Shown here piece by piece: positions 30,312 through 40,153 of a stretch of 64,000 nt of DNA (positions are counted from its first letter, which is position 1; the number at the start of each line of letters is the position of its first letter). The notes below the pieces were generated by a model. That model searched no databases. It had not been told where the DNA came from and worked only from the letters and a program-made list of their open reading frames with translations. This stretch comes from Betaproteobacteria bacterium UKL13-2 (lineage in GTDB: Bacteria > Pseudomonadota > Gammaproteobacteria > Burkholderiales > Usitatibacteraceae): positions 305,733-369,732 of the forward strand of contig CP012157.1 of assembly GCA_001602455.1 (NCBI GenBank). Reading direction: 5' to 3'. The position numbers and the translations under genes were made by a program.

Positions 30312-31286
30312 GTGCCCCTCTCGAACGTCACACCCCTGTTATTCCAACTTTTAGGCAATCGTGAAATCGTAAAGACCGCTGCGAGCCTGTTGTTGGTAGC
30401 GCTCTTGGCGGCGTGTTCCTCCACCCCCAAATCACCCACAGCGTCCAAACCGACGCCGCCGAAACCGAGCGGCCAAGGTGGTTTTTATCTCGACGACGGC
30501 CCCGGTGCTGACGCGGCGAAAAACACCCCCGCCTACTTGGACAGCATTGCAGATGCCGTGCCTCGTGCCGAGAAATTCCACTCCGGTGCCAACAAGCCTT
30601 ACACCGTGTTTGGTCGTAGTTATGCGCCGGTTGTAAACAATGACCCTTTCCGCCAAAGCGGCGTCGCCTCGTGGTATGGCCGTAAATTCCACGGCAATAT
30701 GACCTCCATCGGCGAGATCTACGACATGTATGCGATGACGGCGGCCCACCCAACGCTGCCACTGCCTTCCTATGTGCGAGTGACTAATCCGGCAAATGCG
30801 AAGTCTGTCGTGGTGCGGGTGAATGATCGCGGGCCATTTCATTCGGAGCGCATCATTGATTTGTCCTACGCGGCGGCGCACCGTCTCGACATTGCGCGCA
30901 AAGGGAGTAGTCAGGTCATTGTTGAGCGAGTCTTTCCGGGTAATGCGCCTCGCACCAGTCCGCCCCCGGTTGCCGCAGCAACCATCGTCGCGCCCACAGT
31001 TATAAACACCCCGCCAGCCACCGTCGTTGCGACGTCGCCGATCACGGCTGACGGAACGCAACTCTTCTTGCAACTGGGTGCCTTCAGCTCGCAAGACAAC
31101 GCGAACATTTTCCGCGATCGCATGACGCGCGAACTCGATTGGAACCGCGAGCCCATCGTTGCGGTCTTTAAGGATGGCCTCTGGCGTGTGCGACTGGGCC
31201 CGTACTCCTCGCGCATTGAAGCCGAAGCCATTCAAGCACGCGTCAAAGACTCGCATGATTTTTCTCCCGTTATCTCTAAACCATAA
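30312..31286 (+). CDS. rlpA: RlpA-type septal-ring lytic transglycosylase lipoprotein
   Basis: RlpA cleaves denuded glycan strands at the septum and poles. The protein has a lipobox (LLVALLAAC), a double-psi beta-barrel domain (SGVASWYGRKFHGNMTS..., RVNDRGPFHSERIIDLS) and a C-terminal SPOR domain (LFLQLGAFSSQDNANIFRD...) that binds denuded peptidoglycan. The start is uncertain: no ATG lies near the signal sequence; GTG 30312 is the nearest usable codon and the frame is open back to TTG 30207. It precedes dacC by 7 bp, a usual neighbour. Confidence 0.85.
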   Translation: MPLSNVTPLLFQLLGNREIVKTAASLLLVALLAACSSTPKSPTASKPTPPKPSGQGGFYLDDGPGADAAKNTPAYLDSIADAVPRAEKFHSGANKPYTVFGRSYAPVVNNDPFRQSGVASWYGRKFHGNMTSIGEIYDMYAMTAAHPTLPLPSYVRVTNPANAKSVVVRVNDRGPFHSERIIDLSYAAAHRLDIARKGSSQVIVERVFPGNAPRTSPPPVAAATIVAPTVINTPPATVVATSPITADGTQLFLQLGAFSSQDNANIFRDRMTRELDWNREPIVAVFKDGLWRVRLGPYSSRIEAEAIQARVKDSHDFSPVISKP

Positions 31287-31293
31287 GACCCAG

Positions 31294-32460
31294 ATGAATT
31301 TCCGCATATTGCTCTCTGCTTTCGCTCTGTTTTCCTCCACCACCGCCTTCACGCAACTGCCGACCATCCAAGCTGATATTCCGCCCCCTACGCTGTCTGC
31401 TCGCGCCTATGTGCTCTATGACGCAAGTAGCGGCCAAGTGCTGGCGAGTCAGGCGCTGAATGATCGTTTTGAGCCTGCTTCGCTCACCAAGATCATGACC
31501 GCGTACCTGGTCTTTGATGCGCTGCGTACCAAGAAACTCACGCTCGCCCAAACCGTCACGGTTTCCGAGCGGGCGTGGAAAGCCGAGGGGTCGCGCATGT
31601 TTATCGACCCCAAGCAGTCGCCAACAGTCGAGATGCTCATTCGCGGCATGATCGTACAAAGCGGCAACGACGCCTCCATCGCGCTCGCCGAGGCGGTGGC
31701 GGGCTCTGAGGATGTGTTCGCGCAGTTGATGAACAAGACGGCGCAAAAGCTCGATATGAAGAACAGCAATTTCGTCAACGTCACCGGCTTGCCGAATCCG
31801 CAGCACTACTCGACCGCACAAGATTTGCTACTGCTGGCCAACGCGATCATTCGCGATTTTCCGACGGAATTTGCGTATTACAAAGAACGTGAATTCACCC
31901 ATAACAAAATCACGCAGCCCAATCGCAATCGCTTACTCGTGATTGACCCAACCGTCGATGGCCTGAAAACTGGTCACACCGAAGCCGCTGGTTATTGCTT
32001 GGTTGCCACGGCAAAGCGCGCGAGTGCGGCTAACAATGGCGGCGAACGTCGTTTGATTTCAGTCGTGCTGGGCACCAATTCCGATGTGGCGCGCACCCAA
32101 GAAAGCCAGAAGCTGCTCAATTATGGCTACCAGATGTTCGACTCGCAGCGGATGTACACCAAAGGTCAAGCGATCGCTACGCCAGAGATTTTCAAGGGGA
32201 CGCAGAACACCATCAAGCTGGGATTTGATCGCGACATTTGGCTGACACTTCCCAAGGACAAATTCACCGGCATCACCGCGACACTCGCGACGACGCAACC
32301 GCTGCTGGCACCCCTGCAAGTGGGCCAGAAAGCAGGGATAATGAAGCTGGTTCGCGATGGCAAAACGCTCGCGGAAATTCCTGTTGTCGCGCTCGAAGAC
32401 GTGAAAGTCGCGGGGATTCTCGGTCGTGGTTGGGATGCGATTCGATTGATCTTCAAATAA
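31294..32460 (+). CDS. dacC: D-alanyl-D-alanine carboxypeptidase (PBP5/6 family)
   Basis: This 388-residue enzyme trims the terminal D-Ala from peptidoglycan stem peptides in the periplasm. It has a Sec signal (MNFRILLSAFALFSSTTAFT), the SxxK nucleophile S63-L-T-K66, the SGN box (QSGNDASI) and KTG (LKTGHTEAAGY), then the beta-rich PBP5 C-terminal domain and an amphipathic tail (GRGWDAIRLIFK) for membrane association. ATG 31294 follows the rlpA stop closely. The paralogue letter (dacA or dacC) is not certain. Confidence 0.92.
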   Translation: MNFRILLSAFALFSSTTAFTQLPTIQADIPPPTLSARAYVLYDASSGQVLASQALNDRFEPASLTKIMTAYLVFDALRTKKLTLAQTVTVSERAWKAEGSRMFIDPKQSPTVEMLIRGMIVQSGNDASIALAEAVAGSEDVFAQLMNKTAQKLDMKNSNFVNVTGLPNPQHYSTAQDLLLLANAIIRDFPTEFAYYKEREFTHNKITQPNRNRLLVIDPTVDGLKTGHTEAAGYCLVATAKRASAANNGGERRLISVVLGTNSDVARTQESQKLLNYGYQMFDSQRMYTKGQAIATPEIFKGTQNTIKLGFDRDIWLTLPKDKFTGITATLATTQPLLAPLQVGQKAGIMKLVRDGKTLAEIPVVALEDVKVAGILGRGWDAIRLIFK

Positions 32461-32516
32461 TTTGCGGTCCACAACATGACGCTGGATCAGTGATTTAACT
32501 CTTTTTAGGTGATGCC

Positions 32517-33422
32517 ATGACCCAATCTCTTTGCCTACCGACGGTATATCTCAATGGCGAGTACTTACCACTTGAGAGTGCAAAAATCTCGCCACTAGAC
32601 CGTGGCTTCATTTTTGGTGATGGTGTCTATGAGGTCATTCCGTATTACGACGGTCGCGGCCTGCGTGCCAGAGAACACTTAGTCCGCCTTCAGCACTCGA
32701 TGGACGAGCTCTACATACAAAACCCGTACAGCGTCGCGCAGTGGGAAACGGTGTTGGCCGAGTTGATCGTGCGTAATGGAGGTGGCAATTTAGCGGTCTA
32801 TATTCAAGTGACTCGCGGCGTCGCCAAGCGGGATTTCGCGCCGCCTGTGGGGGTCGCGCCGACGGTGTTTTTGATGGCGAACCCTCTTCCCACGCCCAAA
32901 CCAGAGATCTATGCAAACGGTATTTCGGCCGTGTCGCTCGATGACAACCGTTGGCTGAAGTGTCATGTGAAATCCACCGCTTTACTCGGTGCCGTGCTGC
33001 TCAAACATGAATCGAATTTGCTGGGCGGGGATGAGGCGATCATGTTCCGCGATGGCTATCTGACAGAATCGTCGGCCTCCAATATCGCGATTGTGAAAAA
33101 TGGCGTGATCTTATGCCCGCCGATGGACAACCTGATCTTGGGCGGGATCACTTACATATTGATGATTGAGCTCGCCCGCAAGGCGAGTATGCCCATCGAG
33201 ATTCGGCGAGTATCGCGCAAAGAAGTTCGAACCGCCGACGAAATTTGGATCATGTCATCAACCAAAGAAGTGGTTCCGATAGTGACCCTCGACGGCAAGT
33301 CAGTTGGTGCCAGCATTGACGCAGGCAAACCCGGCCCCGTATTCAAAAGAATGTTGCAACTCTTTCATGACTACAAGCGTTCACTTCCTGCTGCTGGCAG
33401 CTTGGCCAAGGCCGCCGAATAA
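32517..33422 (+). CDS. dat: D-amino acid aminotransferase-like PLP enzyme
   Basis: This 301-residue class IV aminotransferase has LDRGFIFGDGVYEVIPYYDG near the N-terminus, the PLP lysine in HVKSTALLG (K152) and LTESSASNIAIVKNG for phosphate binding. D-amino acid transaminase makes D-Glu or D-Ala for peptidoglycan; a branched-chain specificity cannot be excluded from sequence. The position between dacC and the lipoate genes is common in betaproteobacteria. Its stop overlaps the ybeD start (TAATG). Confidence 0.88.
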   Translation: MTQSLCLPTVYLNGEYLPLESAKISPLDRGFIFGDGVYEVIPYYDGRGLRAREHLVRLQHSMDELYIQNPYSVAQWETVLAELIVRNGGGNLAVYIQVTRGVAKRDFAPPVGVAPTVFLMANPLPTPKPEIYANGISAVSLDDNRWLKCHVKSTALLGAVLLKHESNLLGGDEAIMFRDGYLTESSASNIAIVKNGVILCPPMDNLILGGITYILMIELARKASMPIEIRRVSRKEVRTADEIWIMSSTKEVVPIVTLDGKSVGASIDAGKPGPVFKRMLQLFHDYKRSLPAAGSLAKAAE

Positions 33423-33745
33423 TGGATCACCCAAAACATATTGGCGACCTAGGGTCGGAAACCAAAGACACGTTGTTGGTGTTCCCGACCGCCTTTCCCA
33501 TCAAGGCGATGGGACGCATGAAGGCCACGGAGACCGACGCGGCTAATCAAAACTTCGCGCAAACGGTGCTGGAGATTGTGCAAAAGCACGCCCCTGATTT
33601 TGATGCGACGACCATGGAGCTGCGTCCGTCAAAGAACGGCAATTTCATTTCCGTGACGACGACAATCAATGCGACCTCAAAGCTTCAGCTCGATGATCTC
33701 TATCGTGAATTGAGCAGCCACCCTGCGGTCTTGATGGCGTTGTGA
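33422..33745 (+). CDS. ybeD: YbeD/DUF493 family small protein
   Basis: This 107-residue protein has the DUF493 core (LVFPTAFPIKAMGR, MELRPSKNGNFISVTTTINATSKLQLDDLYREL, HPAVLMAL). E. coli YbeD has an ACT-like fold and sits next to lipB. Function is unknown; the arrangement dat-ybeD-lipB-lipA suggests a link with lipoate or amino acid metabolism. Starts inside the dat stop. Confidence 0.9.
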   Translation: MDHPKHIGDLGSETKDTLLVFPTAFPIKAMGRMKATETDAANQNFAQTVLEIVQKHAPDFDATTMELRPSKNGNFISVTTTINATSKLQLDDLYRELSSHPAVLMAL

Positions 33746-33746
33746 C

Positions 33747-34367
33747 GTGCCGCCCTTGATTCGTTACCTCGGCATGGCTGAGTATCAGCCAACCTTCGAG
33801 GCAATGCGTGCGCACAACCGCGCGACCAACGAATCAACGCCTGACGAGCTTTGGCTGCTGGAGCACCCCTCGACGTTTACGCAAGGGCTGGCCGGAAAAT
33901 CTGAGCACATCTTGAGCGCAGGCAACATCCCGGTGGTCAAGATTGATCGCGGTGGACAAGTGACCTACCACGGCCCAGGACAATTGGTGATCTATTTAAT
34001 GCTCAATATGCGCGGCCGCAACTTTGGCGTCAAATCACTTGTGATGCGACTCGAACAATCGGTGATCGATTTGCTCGCAGAATATGGCATTACCAGCGGA
34101 CGCCAGACCGGTATGCCTGGCGTTTATGTGGTCACTGATGGCGTTGTGGCAAAAATCGCCGCCATCGGATTGCGCGTCGCAAACCACGCAACCTATCACG
34201 GGCTCTCCTTAAACATCAATATGGATCTAGAACCATTCTCGCGTATCAACCCATGCGGCTATGCGGGCCTCGCGACCACGCAGCTCAGCGCCCTCGGGGT
34301 GCGGGATAATACGCAGGTGGTGGGCGAAAAACTGCTCACGCATATGAAAGCAAATTTGTATGGCTGA
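33747..34367 (+). CDS. lipB: Octanoyl-[acyl-carrier-protein]:protein octanoyltransferase
   Basis: LipB moves an octanoyl group from ACP to the lipoyl domains of dehydrogenase complexes. This 206-residue protein has the family motifs [14 protein letters not shown], the catalytic Lys in [10 protein letters not shown] and the Cys in INPCGYAGL. The start is GTG 33747, one base after the ybeD stop. It overlaps lipA by 8 bp, so the two are coupled. Confidence 0.95.
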   Translation: MPPLIRYLGMAEYQPTFEAMRAHNRATNESTPDELWLLEHPSTFTQGLAGKSEHILSAGNIPVVKIDRGGQVTYHGPGQLVIYLMLNMRGRNFGVKSLVMRLEQSVIDLLAEYGITSGRQTGMPGVYVVTDGVVAKIAAIGLRVANHATYHGLSLNINMDLEPFSRINPCGYAGLATTQLSALGVRDNTQVVGEKLLTHMKANLYG

Positions 34368-35355
34368 AGTAGAAAACAAATCTGGTACCGACATGAATTT
34401 AGGGATTAGCGCTGGCGAAAAGCAAAAGTCTGGCCTCAAAACGGCACGCATTCCGATCAAGGTCGTCGTCCAGAACCCAGCAGAGCGCCTGAAAAAACCC
34501 GAGTGGATTCGCGTCAAGGCAGGCTCTTCAAGCAGCCGCTTCTATGAGATCAAAGAAATTCTGCGCGAAGCAAAGCTCCACAGCGTTTGTGAAGAAGCGT
34601 CTTGCCCCAATATCGGCGAGTGTTTTGGCAAAGGCACCGCCACCTTCATGATCATGGGTGATCTATGTACACGTCGCTGCCCATTTTGTGATGTCGGTCA
34701 CGGCCGCCCGCTGCCGCTAGACCAAGACGAGCCACGCCATTTGGCCGAAACGATCGCCAAGCTCAAACTCAAATACGTGGTGATTACGAGCGTGGATCGC
34801 GATGACTTGCGTGATGGCGGTGCCGGGCATTTTGTGGAGTGTATCCGCCAAACGCGTGCGCTGTCGCCCAACACACAAATCGAAATTCTGACGCCGGATT
34901 TTCGCGGCAGACTCGATCGTTCACTCGGCATCTTGCGCGAAGCACCACCCGACGTGATGAACCACAACCTCGAAACGGTGCCACGTTTGTACAAACAGGC
35001 GCGGCCGGGTTCGGATTACGCGCACTCGCTGAAGTTGCTGAAGGACTTCAAAGCCGAGCATCCGAGCGTGCCAACCAAGAGCGGCTTGATGGTCGGACTG
35101 GGTGAGACTAACGATGAAATTTTGGACGTCATGCGTGACTTGCGTGCACACAACGTCGATATGCTTACCATCGGCCAATATCTGCAACCGTCGGGACATC
35201 ATTTGCCGGTGATGCGCTATGTGACACCGGATGACTTCAAGATGTTTGAAACCGAAGCCTCCAAGATGGGCTTTGTCCACACCGCATCAGGCCCGATGGT
35301 GCGGAGCTCATACCATGCGGATCAGATGGCGCATGAGGCGGGGTTTTCTGCGTAA
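34360..35355 (+). CDS. lipA: Lipoyl synthase
   Basis: This radical SAM enzyme inserts two sulfurs into protein-bound octanoate. The 331-residue protein has the auxiliary cluster motif [12 protein letters not shown], the radical SAM motif CTRRCPFC, and the C-terminal RSSYHA whose Ser ligates the auxiliary cluster. All cluster residues are present. Follows lipB with an 8-bp overlap and ends the plus-strand block before the convergent phn locus. Confidence 0.97.
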   Translation: MAEVENKSGTDMNLGISAGEKQKSGLKTARIPIKVVVQNPAERLKKPEWIRVKAGSSSSRFYEIKEILREAKLHSVCEEASCPNIGECFGKGTATFMIMGDLCTRRCPFCDVGHGRPLPLDQDEPRHLAETIAKLKLKYVVITSVDRDDLRDGGAGHFVECIRQTRALSPNTQIEILTPDFRGRLDRSLGILREAPPDVMNHNLETVPRLYKQARPGSDYAHSLKLLKDFKAEHPSVPTKSGLMVGLGETNDEILDVMRDLRAHNVDMLTIGQYLQPSGHHLPVMRYVTPDDFKMFETEASKMGFVHTASGPMVRSSYHADQMAHEAGFSA

Positions 35356-35506
35356 GAAAAAACGACGAAACGTCGCCGAGATATTGTCATTTCAGCTTCA
35401 TCGCAATTCCGGAGCGGCTCAATGGCGCATCGCACCGCTCACCTGATGCAAGAGGAACTATGCCCCAGACGTTTTATTTCCGGGGACGGGTTCCGATCAC
35501 AAAAGA

Positions 35507-36301
35507 TCAAACGAAGATTTTGCGCAGTCGTGCCGAAATGGTGTCGATGCCTGTGACGGTAAGCACGATGATGATCAACAACGCGCAAGTTTCGGCGTAG
35601 TAAAAGCCGCGGATGACTTCCCATAGCACCACACCTATGCCGCCGGCTCCCACCATACCAACGACGGACGCGGAGCGCACATTCGCCTCGAGACGATAGA
35701 GCGTGTACGACATCCACAGCGGCATCACCTGCGGTATCACACCAAAGGCAATTTCTTCGAGATTGTTTGCGCCCGTGGCGCGAATACCCTCTACTGGCTG
35801 TGGATCAATCGCTTCAACCGCCTCGGAGAACAACTTCGCAAGTGTTCCGGTTGTGTGTACCCATAGTGCTAATACGCCCGCGAAGGGCCCGAGACCTACC
35901 GCAACCACAAACAGCATGGCAAACACCATCTCGTTGATGGCGCGACACGAATCGAGCACGCGCCGAACCGGTTGGTGAATCCACCACGGCGTCAAATTAG
36001 AGGACGCCAGTAGCCCCAGCGGGATCGAGCAAACCAGCGCCAATGCGGTGCCCCAGATGGCAATCTGCAAGGTGACCAACATCTCGGAAAGGTAAAAGCG
36101 CCAATTGGTAAAGTTTGGCGGGAAAAAATCGGCCGCGAACTTTGCCATGTTGCTGGAGTCGCGCCACAGCTCTGCCGGGCGCATGTCCGCGCCTTGCCAT
36201 GATGCGGCCAGCAGCGCCAGCACCCCACCCCAAATCAGCAGTGTTAAGAGGCTAACCCTTGGCGGCAGTTGCGGGTTGGTCGCTGGTGCAATTGATGACA
36301 T
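35507..36301 (-). CDS. phnE: Phosphonate ABC transporter permease PhnE
   Basis: This 264-residue permease has about six membrane segments and the binding-protein-dependent transport loop [22 protein letters not shown] (EAA motif). It moves phosphonates across the inner membrane with PhnC and PhnD. Last gene of the phnC-phnD-phnE unit, 11 bp after phnD. Confidence 0.94.
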   Translation of the reverse strand: MSSIAPATNPQLPPRVSLLTLLIWGGVLALLAASWQGADMRPAELWRDSSNMAKFAADFFPPNFTNWRFYLSEMLVTLQIAIWGTALALVCSIPLGLLASSNLTPWWIHQPVRRVLDSCRAINEMVFAMLFVVAVGLGPFAGVLALWVHTTGTLAKLFSEAVEAIDPQPVEGIRATGANNLEEIAFGVIPQVMPLWMSYTLYRLEANVRSASVVGMVGAGGIGVVLWEVIRGFYYAETCALLIIIVLTVTGIDTISARLRKIFV

Positions 36302-36312
36302 ATCAACCCTGT

Positions 36313-37287
36313 TTATTTCGCTGAAACCTGTTTGGCGAGCTCGGCTAGCTTCTTGTCGATCTCAGCAATTTTTGTCTGCTTTTCCGCATCAGACAGCTTG
36401 GTGTCAGACTCGGTGCGCGTTTTGTCGCGGAACAGTTCGAGCTGGCGGATTGGGAGCAGTTGCGCGTTTGTCGACGGACGGAACCCCGACAGCTTTGAGA
36501 GCTTCATCAGCGCCGCTTTTTCTTGCTCGTTTTTGCCATATGTGTAGAAGAAATCTTTAATCTTCTTCTTGGTAGATTCAGGCAGATCTTTACGCATCGC
36601 AAGCGGATCGAGCGGGATCAATGGCGAGTTCCAGATCACGCGGATGTCGTTGAATTTATCTGGGAAACGCTGCTGAATTTTTTCCAGGTTCTCACTATTG
36701 TTGGTGGCGATATCCACCTGCTTGTTCGCCACCGCGAGCGCATTGGTTTCGTGGTTTGCCGAACGAGTCACTTTGAAATGCGTGCGCGGGTCGATTTTGT
36801 TTACCGCAAATACGTAGTACGACGGCACCAAGAATCCCGATGTGGAGTTTGGGTCGCCATTGGAAAAGCTGTAGCTCTTGCCGTTCTTCAGGACATCATC
36901 TAACGTTTTGATCGGGCTGTCACGGTGAACAATGAGTTGTGAATAGTAACCTTGCTGCCCATCGGCGTTCACCATCTGTGCGAATACTTCTGCACTGGCG
37001 CGATCCACTGCCTCGATCGCGGATTTATTGCCGAACCATGCCATGTGGACTTTGTTAAAGCGCATACCCTCGATGATGCCCGCATAGTCTGGCGCAAAAA
37101 AAGCATTTACCTTGAGACCGGTGGCAAGCGACAAGCCATCGAGGACTGGCTTCCAGTCTTCTTTCAAATTCTGCGTCGATTCTGTAGAGATGATGCCAAA
37201 AACAATCTCTTTATTGGTGTCCATCTGCGCACTGGCAGTTGCGCTGAACATTGCAATGCCGAATGCTGCAAGCAGTTTCTTAATCAT
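36313..37287 (-). CDS. phnD: Phosphonate ABC transporter substrate-binding protein PhnD
   Basis: This 324-residue periplasmic protein has a Sec signal ([21 protein letters not shown]) and the PhnD motifs [37 protein letters not shown], and [19 protein letters not shown] that shape the phosphonate pocket. The gene is in the Pho-box-preceded phnCDE unit, 56 bp after phnC. The C-terminus is a charged helix rich in Lys. Confidence 0.95.
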   Translation of the reverse strand: MIKKLLAAFGIAMFSATASAQMDTNKEIVFGIISTESTQNLKEDWKPVLDGLSLATGLKVNAFFAPDYAGIIEGMRFNKVHMAWFGNKSAIEAVDRASAEVFAQMVNADGQQGYYSQLIVHRDSPIKTLDDVLKNGKSYSFSNGDPNSTSGFLVPSYYVFAVNKIDPRTHFKVTRSANHETNALAVANKQVDIATNNSENLEKIQQRFPDKFNDIRVIWNSPLIPLDPLAMRKDLPESTKKKIKDFFYTYGKNEQEKAALMKLSKLSGFRPSTNAQLLPIRQLELFRDKTRTESDTKLSDAEKQTKIAEIDKKLAELAKQVSAK

Positions 37288-37343
37288 GATGTGGGAGCCC
37301 TAGGTTGCGAGTGAAATTTGTGAATCGACTGGAATAAATCAGA

Positions 37344-38216
37344 TCAACCCGTTTGTGCGGCCTGCGTCGCAGGCGAGGGCTGTGAGTGCAGGGGAACGAC
37401 ATTGTCAGTTCGCTCCTGCAAGAGAGAGATGTGATCGGGAAGCGCCAGGATTTCGTCAGCCTCTGCGCCGTAAAGATCGCGCAACAATGCAGGCGTCAAC
37501 TGTGTTGATGGCCCATCAAACACGACATCACCGCGTCGCAGCGCAATCGTACGCGGGCAGTACTTGATCGCAACGTTGACTTGGTGCAGCGAAACCACCA
37601 CCGTGCTGCGATCTTCCCGATGAATCGTTGCCAAGATCTCCATCACGCGGCGTGAGGATTCAGGGTCAAGTGAGGCAATTGGCTCATCCGCGAGCACCAC
37701 CTTGGCACGCTGCACCAGGGTGCGGGCAATGGCCGCACGCTGTTGTTGGCCACCGGAAAGTGTAGACGCACGTTGCGCAGCACGCTCGCCGATACCGACC
37801 CGATTCAACGCTTCTTGGCCAAGCAAATACTCTGAGTGTAGAAAGAGACGAAACATTCCACGAATTAGTGATACGCGCGACAACATACCGGCCATGACGT
37901 TGGTTATCACTGGCAATCGGCCAACAAGATTGAATTGTTGGAATACGACGCCGATGTTGGCACGGACGCTTCGAATGTCGCGCGCAAGCCTTCCGCCAGA
38001 CTGCACCGTGCGGCCATGTACGACCACCTCGCTGGCACTATCTTTGTCTGCGACAATCAGGCCAGCCAAGTGTCGCAACAGCGTGGATTTGCCAGAGCCG
38101 GAGGCACCGATGAGCGCAACCATTTCACCTGGCATGATTTCCAGCGTGACGCTATTGAGGGCGCGCTGATTGCCAAATGATTTGACGAGGTTGGTGACAC
38201 GGATTGCAGGTTGCAT
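37344..38216 (-). CDS. phnC: Phosphonate ABC transporter ATP-binding protein PhnC
   Basis: This 290-residue ATPase has Walker [10 protein letters not shown], signature [17 protein letters not shown] and Walker [13 protein letters not shown]. It powers PhnD/PhnE uptake. The final 30 residues (about 260-290) extend beyond the usual length. A Pho-box-like site lies about 47 bp upstream, in the 75-bp gap after phnM, so the transporter has its own phosphate-starvation promoter candidate. Confidence 0.94.
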   Translation of the reverse strand: MQPAIRVTNLVKSFGNQRALNSVTLEIMPGEMVALIGASGSGKSTLLRHLAGLIVADKDSASEVVVHGRTVQSGGRLARDIRSVRANIGVVFQQFNLVGRLPVITNVMAGMLSRVSLIRGMFRLFLHSEYLLGQEALNRVGIGERAAQRASTLSGGQQQRAAIARTLVQRAKVVLADEPIASLDPESSRRVMEILATIHREDRSTVVVSLHQVNVAIKYCPRTIALRRGDVVFDGPSTQLTPALLRDLYGAEADEILALPDHISLLQERTDNVVPLHSQPSPATQAAQTG

Positions 38217-38246
38217 ATTCAGCCTAGCTGTCGAAATGACTCGAGA

Positions 38247-38280
38247 AGTTTATGAGCGTGAGGTGACAATTTATTGACAG
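38247..38280 (-). promoter_or_regulatory. Pho box and -10 candidate upstream of phnC
   Basis: On the minus strand, CTGTCAATAAATTGTCAC (38280 to 38263) matches the PhoB consensus of two CTGTCAT-type units 11 bp apart. After a 10-base spacer comes TAAACT (38252-38247), a plausible -10. This is the spacing seen in PhoB-dependent promoters, which lack a normal -35. Confidence 0.75.
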
Positions 38281-38291
38281 TAAATTGAAAG

Positions 38292-39449
38292 TTAGATCAC
38301 GCGCACACCGCGTCGCCAAACAGCGCGGATAACCGGCTGCTGGTCCGCCATGTGTACCTGCACCAAATCGGCACGCAGACCTTCGCGAATATCGCCGCGG
38401 TCCGTCAGCCCCATTGCTTGCGCCGGATTTCGTGAAATGGTGGCAACGGCTGCGGGGATCGAAAATCCGGCATCGCGAGTGAGCTGAAACGCCGCGCCCA
38501 TTAAGCTTGCGGGCACATAGTCCGAGGACAAGATATCTAACAACCCTAATTTCGCAAGTTCTACCGCAGCGACATTGCCAGAGTGCGAGCCTCCACGCAT
38601 GACATTCGGTGCACCCATCACGTTGGTCATCCCGTGGGCGTGTGCCGCCCGCGCCGCTTCTATGCGCGTGGGGAATTCGCAAATGGTCACGCCCTCACGA
38701 TGCGCCTGTTCGACATGAGAGGGTAAGGTGTCGTCGTGGCTGGCGAGCGTCACACCATGTTCGCGAGCGTAGTCGGTGAAGTACTTTCGGTGCGGGAGCG
38801 CGTAACGTGTTTGCATCTCAATCGAGGCTTCGACCGAGGCTTGAAAGCGCGCATCGGACCAGCCTTTTTTGCCGGTGTAGTAAGTGCGTGCAATCTCGAT
38901 GTTTTCCCACTGGCGTTGGCCGGGCGTGTGATCCATGAGCGAAATCAAACCCAACGTGGGCTCGTCTTGAAATGGCTCAAACAACGTTAACGCATTCGAC
39001 GCGGGCAGCTCGCAGCGGATGTGGAGCAGATGATCGGCTCGGAGTAAATTGTTTTTGCGTGCGTGCCGCAATGCGGTCAGCGTCGGCTTCATATCTTGTC
39101 CACGCATCGCTTCCACATCGGTGTCACCCACACCGAGTGCGTCGTAAACGGTCGTGATACCCGATGCAGCGCACTCGGCATCATGCGACAGCAAGGCCGG
39201 GAGCGCGGGCCAAAACACCTTTGGCCGTGGCATGAGGTGTCGCTCGAAATTATCGGTATGCAGCTCGACTAATCCCGGCAACAGATAATCTCCTTCCAGA
39301 TCCACGCCCCGACCGGTTGACGACGCATCACCGGCACCGCCGTCAGTGCCAATTGCGCGGATCACACCATCAGAAATGGCAAGGGAGCCATGCTTGACCT
39401 CATCGCTGAGCACCAAGCGTGCGTTACGGATGACAAGTTGATCGCTCAT
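38292..39449 (-). CDS. phnM: Alpha-D-ribose 1-methylphosphonate 5-triphosphate diphosphatase PhnM
   Basis: This 385-residue amidohydrolase-fold enzyme removes pyrophosphate from the triphosphate made by PhnGHIL, giving the PhnJ substrate. Motifs: LLPGLVELHTDNFERHLMPRP, GVTLASHDD and DYVPASL. It starts inside the phnL stop (4-bp overlap). It is the last gene of phnGHIJKLM. Confidence 0.95.
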   Translation of the reverse strand: MSDQLVIRNARLVLSDEVKHGSLAISDGVIRAIGTDGGAGDASSTGRGVDLEGDYLLPGLVELHTDNFERHLMPRPKVFWPALPALLSHDAECAASGITTVYDALGVGDTDVEAMRGQDMKPTLTALRHARKNNLLRADHLLHIRCELPASNALTLFEPFQDEPTLGLISLMDHTPGQRQWENIEIARTYYTGKKGWSDARFQASVEASIEMQTRYALPHRKYFTDYAREHGVTLASHDDTLPSHVEQAHREGVTICEFPTRIEAARAAHAHGMTNVMGAPNVMRGGSHSGNVAAVELAKLGLLDILSSDYVPASLMGAAFQLTRDAGFSIPAAVATISRNPAQAMGLTDRGDIREGLRADLVQVHMADQQPVIRAVWRRGVRVI

Positions 39450-40153
39450 CGGAATTCGGCCATGTTGATAACTCGCGTGGCCACTGTGTCGCGCACACGT
39501 TGGTCGTGAAAGATACCGACAATTGCTGCACCCTGTTCGCGCGCTTCGTTGATCATGGCGGTAACCGTTAGGCGGTTCTCCGCATCGAGCGACGCGGTTG
39601 GTTCATCCAGCAACAGAACGGGTCTGGGACAAATCAGCCCGCGTGCAATGTTGATGCGTTGCTGTTCGCCGCCGGAGAAGGTGGCGGGCGGCACACTCCA
39701 AAGGCGCGGTGGAATGCGCAGGCGTAATAACAGCGTTTCGGCGGTTCTACGCGCGGCAGCGAGGCGATCAATATCGCCGCCCGCACCTTCCATGAGCGGT
39801 TCAGCGACAATGTCGAGTGCTGAAACACGCGGGATGGTACGCAAAAACTGGCTCACATAGCTTACCGTGGTTCGCCGCATTGCCATCTGCTGCCGCAGTG
39901 AAGCGGTGGTCAAATCCAATGTCGTATTGCCGTCGCTGACAATCAGCGTGCCCTGCGTGGCGCGATAGTTGCCATAGATGCATTTCAGCAGCGTACTCTT
40001 GCCCGCACCGGAAGGCCCATCGAGTGCAACACATTCACCCGGATGTACATCAAGGGAGACTGCGTTCAATACGGCAAGCTCTGTCCCGCCTTGGTTGTGA
40101 AGTGTGAAGGTTTTCGCCAAGTCGCGAATTTGTATAGCGAACGATCTGCTCAT
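39446..40153 (-). CDS. phnL: C-P lyase ABC-type ATPase PhnL
   Basis: This 235-residue protein has Walker A GPSGAGKST, signature FSGGEQQRINIARGLI and Walker B VLLLDEPTASLD. PhnL acts with PhnGHI in forming ribose 1-methylphosphonate 5-triphosphate and docks on the C-P lyase core rather than on a transporter. Overlaps phnK and phnM by 4 bp each. Confidence 0.94.
   Translation of the reverse strand: MSRSFAIQIRDLAKTFTLHNQGGTELAVLNAVSLDVHPGECVALDGPSGAGKSTLLKCIYGNYRATQGTLIVSDGNTTLDLTTASLRQQMAMRRTTVSYVSQFLRTIPRVSALDIVAEPLMEGAGGDIDRLAAARRTAETLLLRLRIPPRLWSVPPATFSGGEQQRINIARGLICPRPVLLLDEPTASLDAENRLTVTAMINEAREQGAAIVGIFHDQRVRDTVATRVINMAEFR

Noticed and set aside
30432..31367. 311-codon open frame on the minus strand opposite rlpA and dacC
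   Set aside because: It lies wholly antisense to well-supported genes, and its translation is Arg- and Gly-rich with no domain-like motif; a shadow of GC-rich codon usage.
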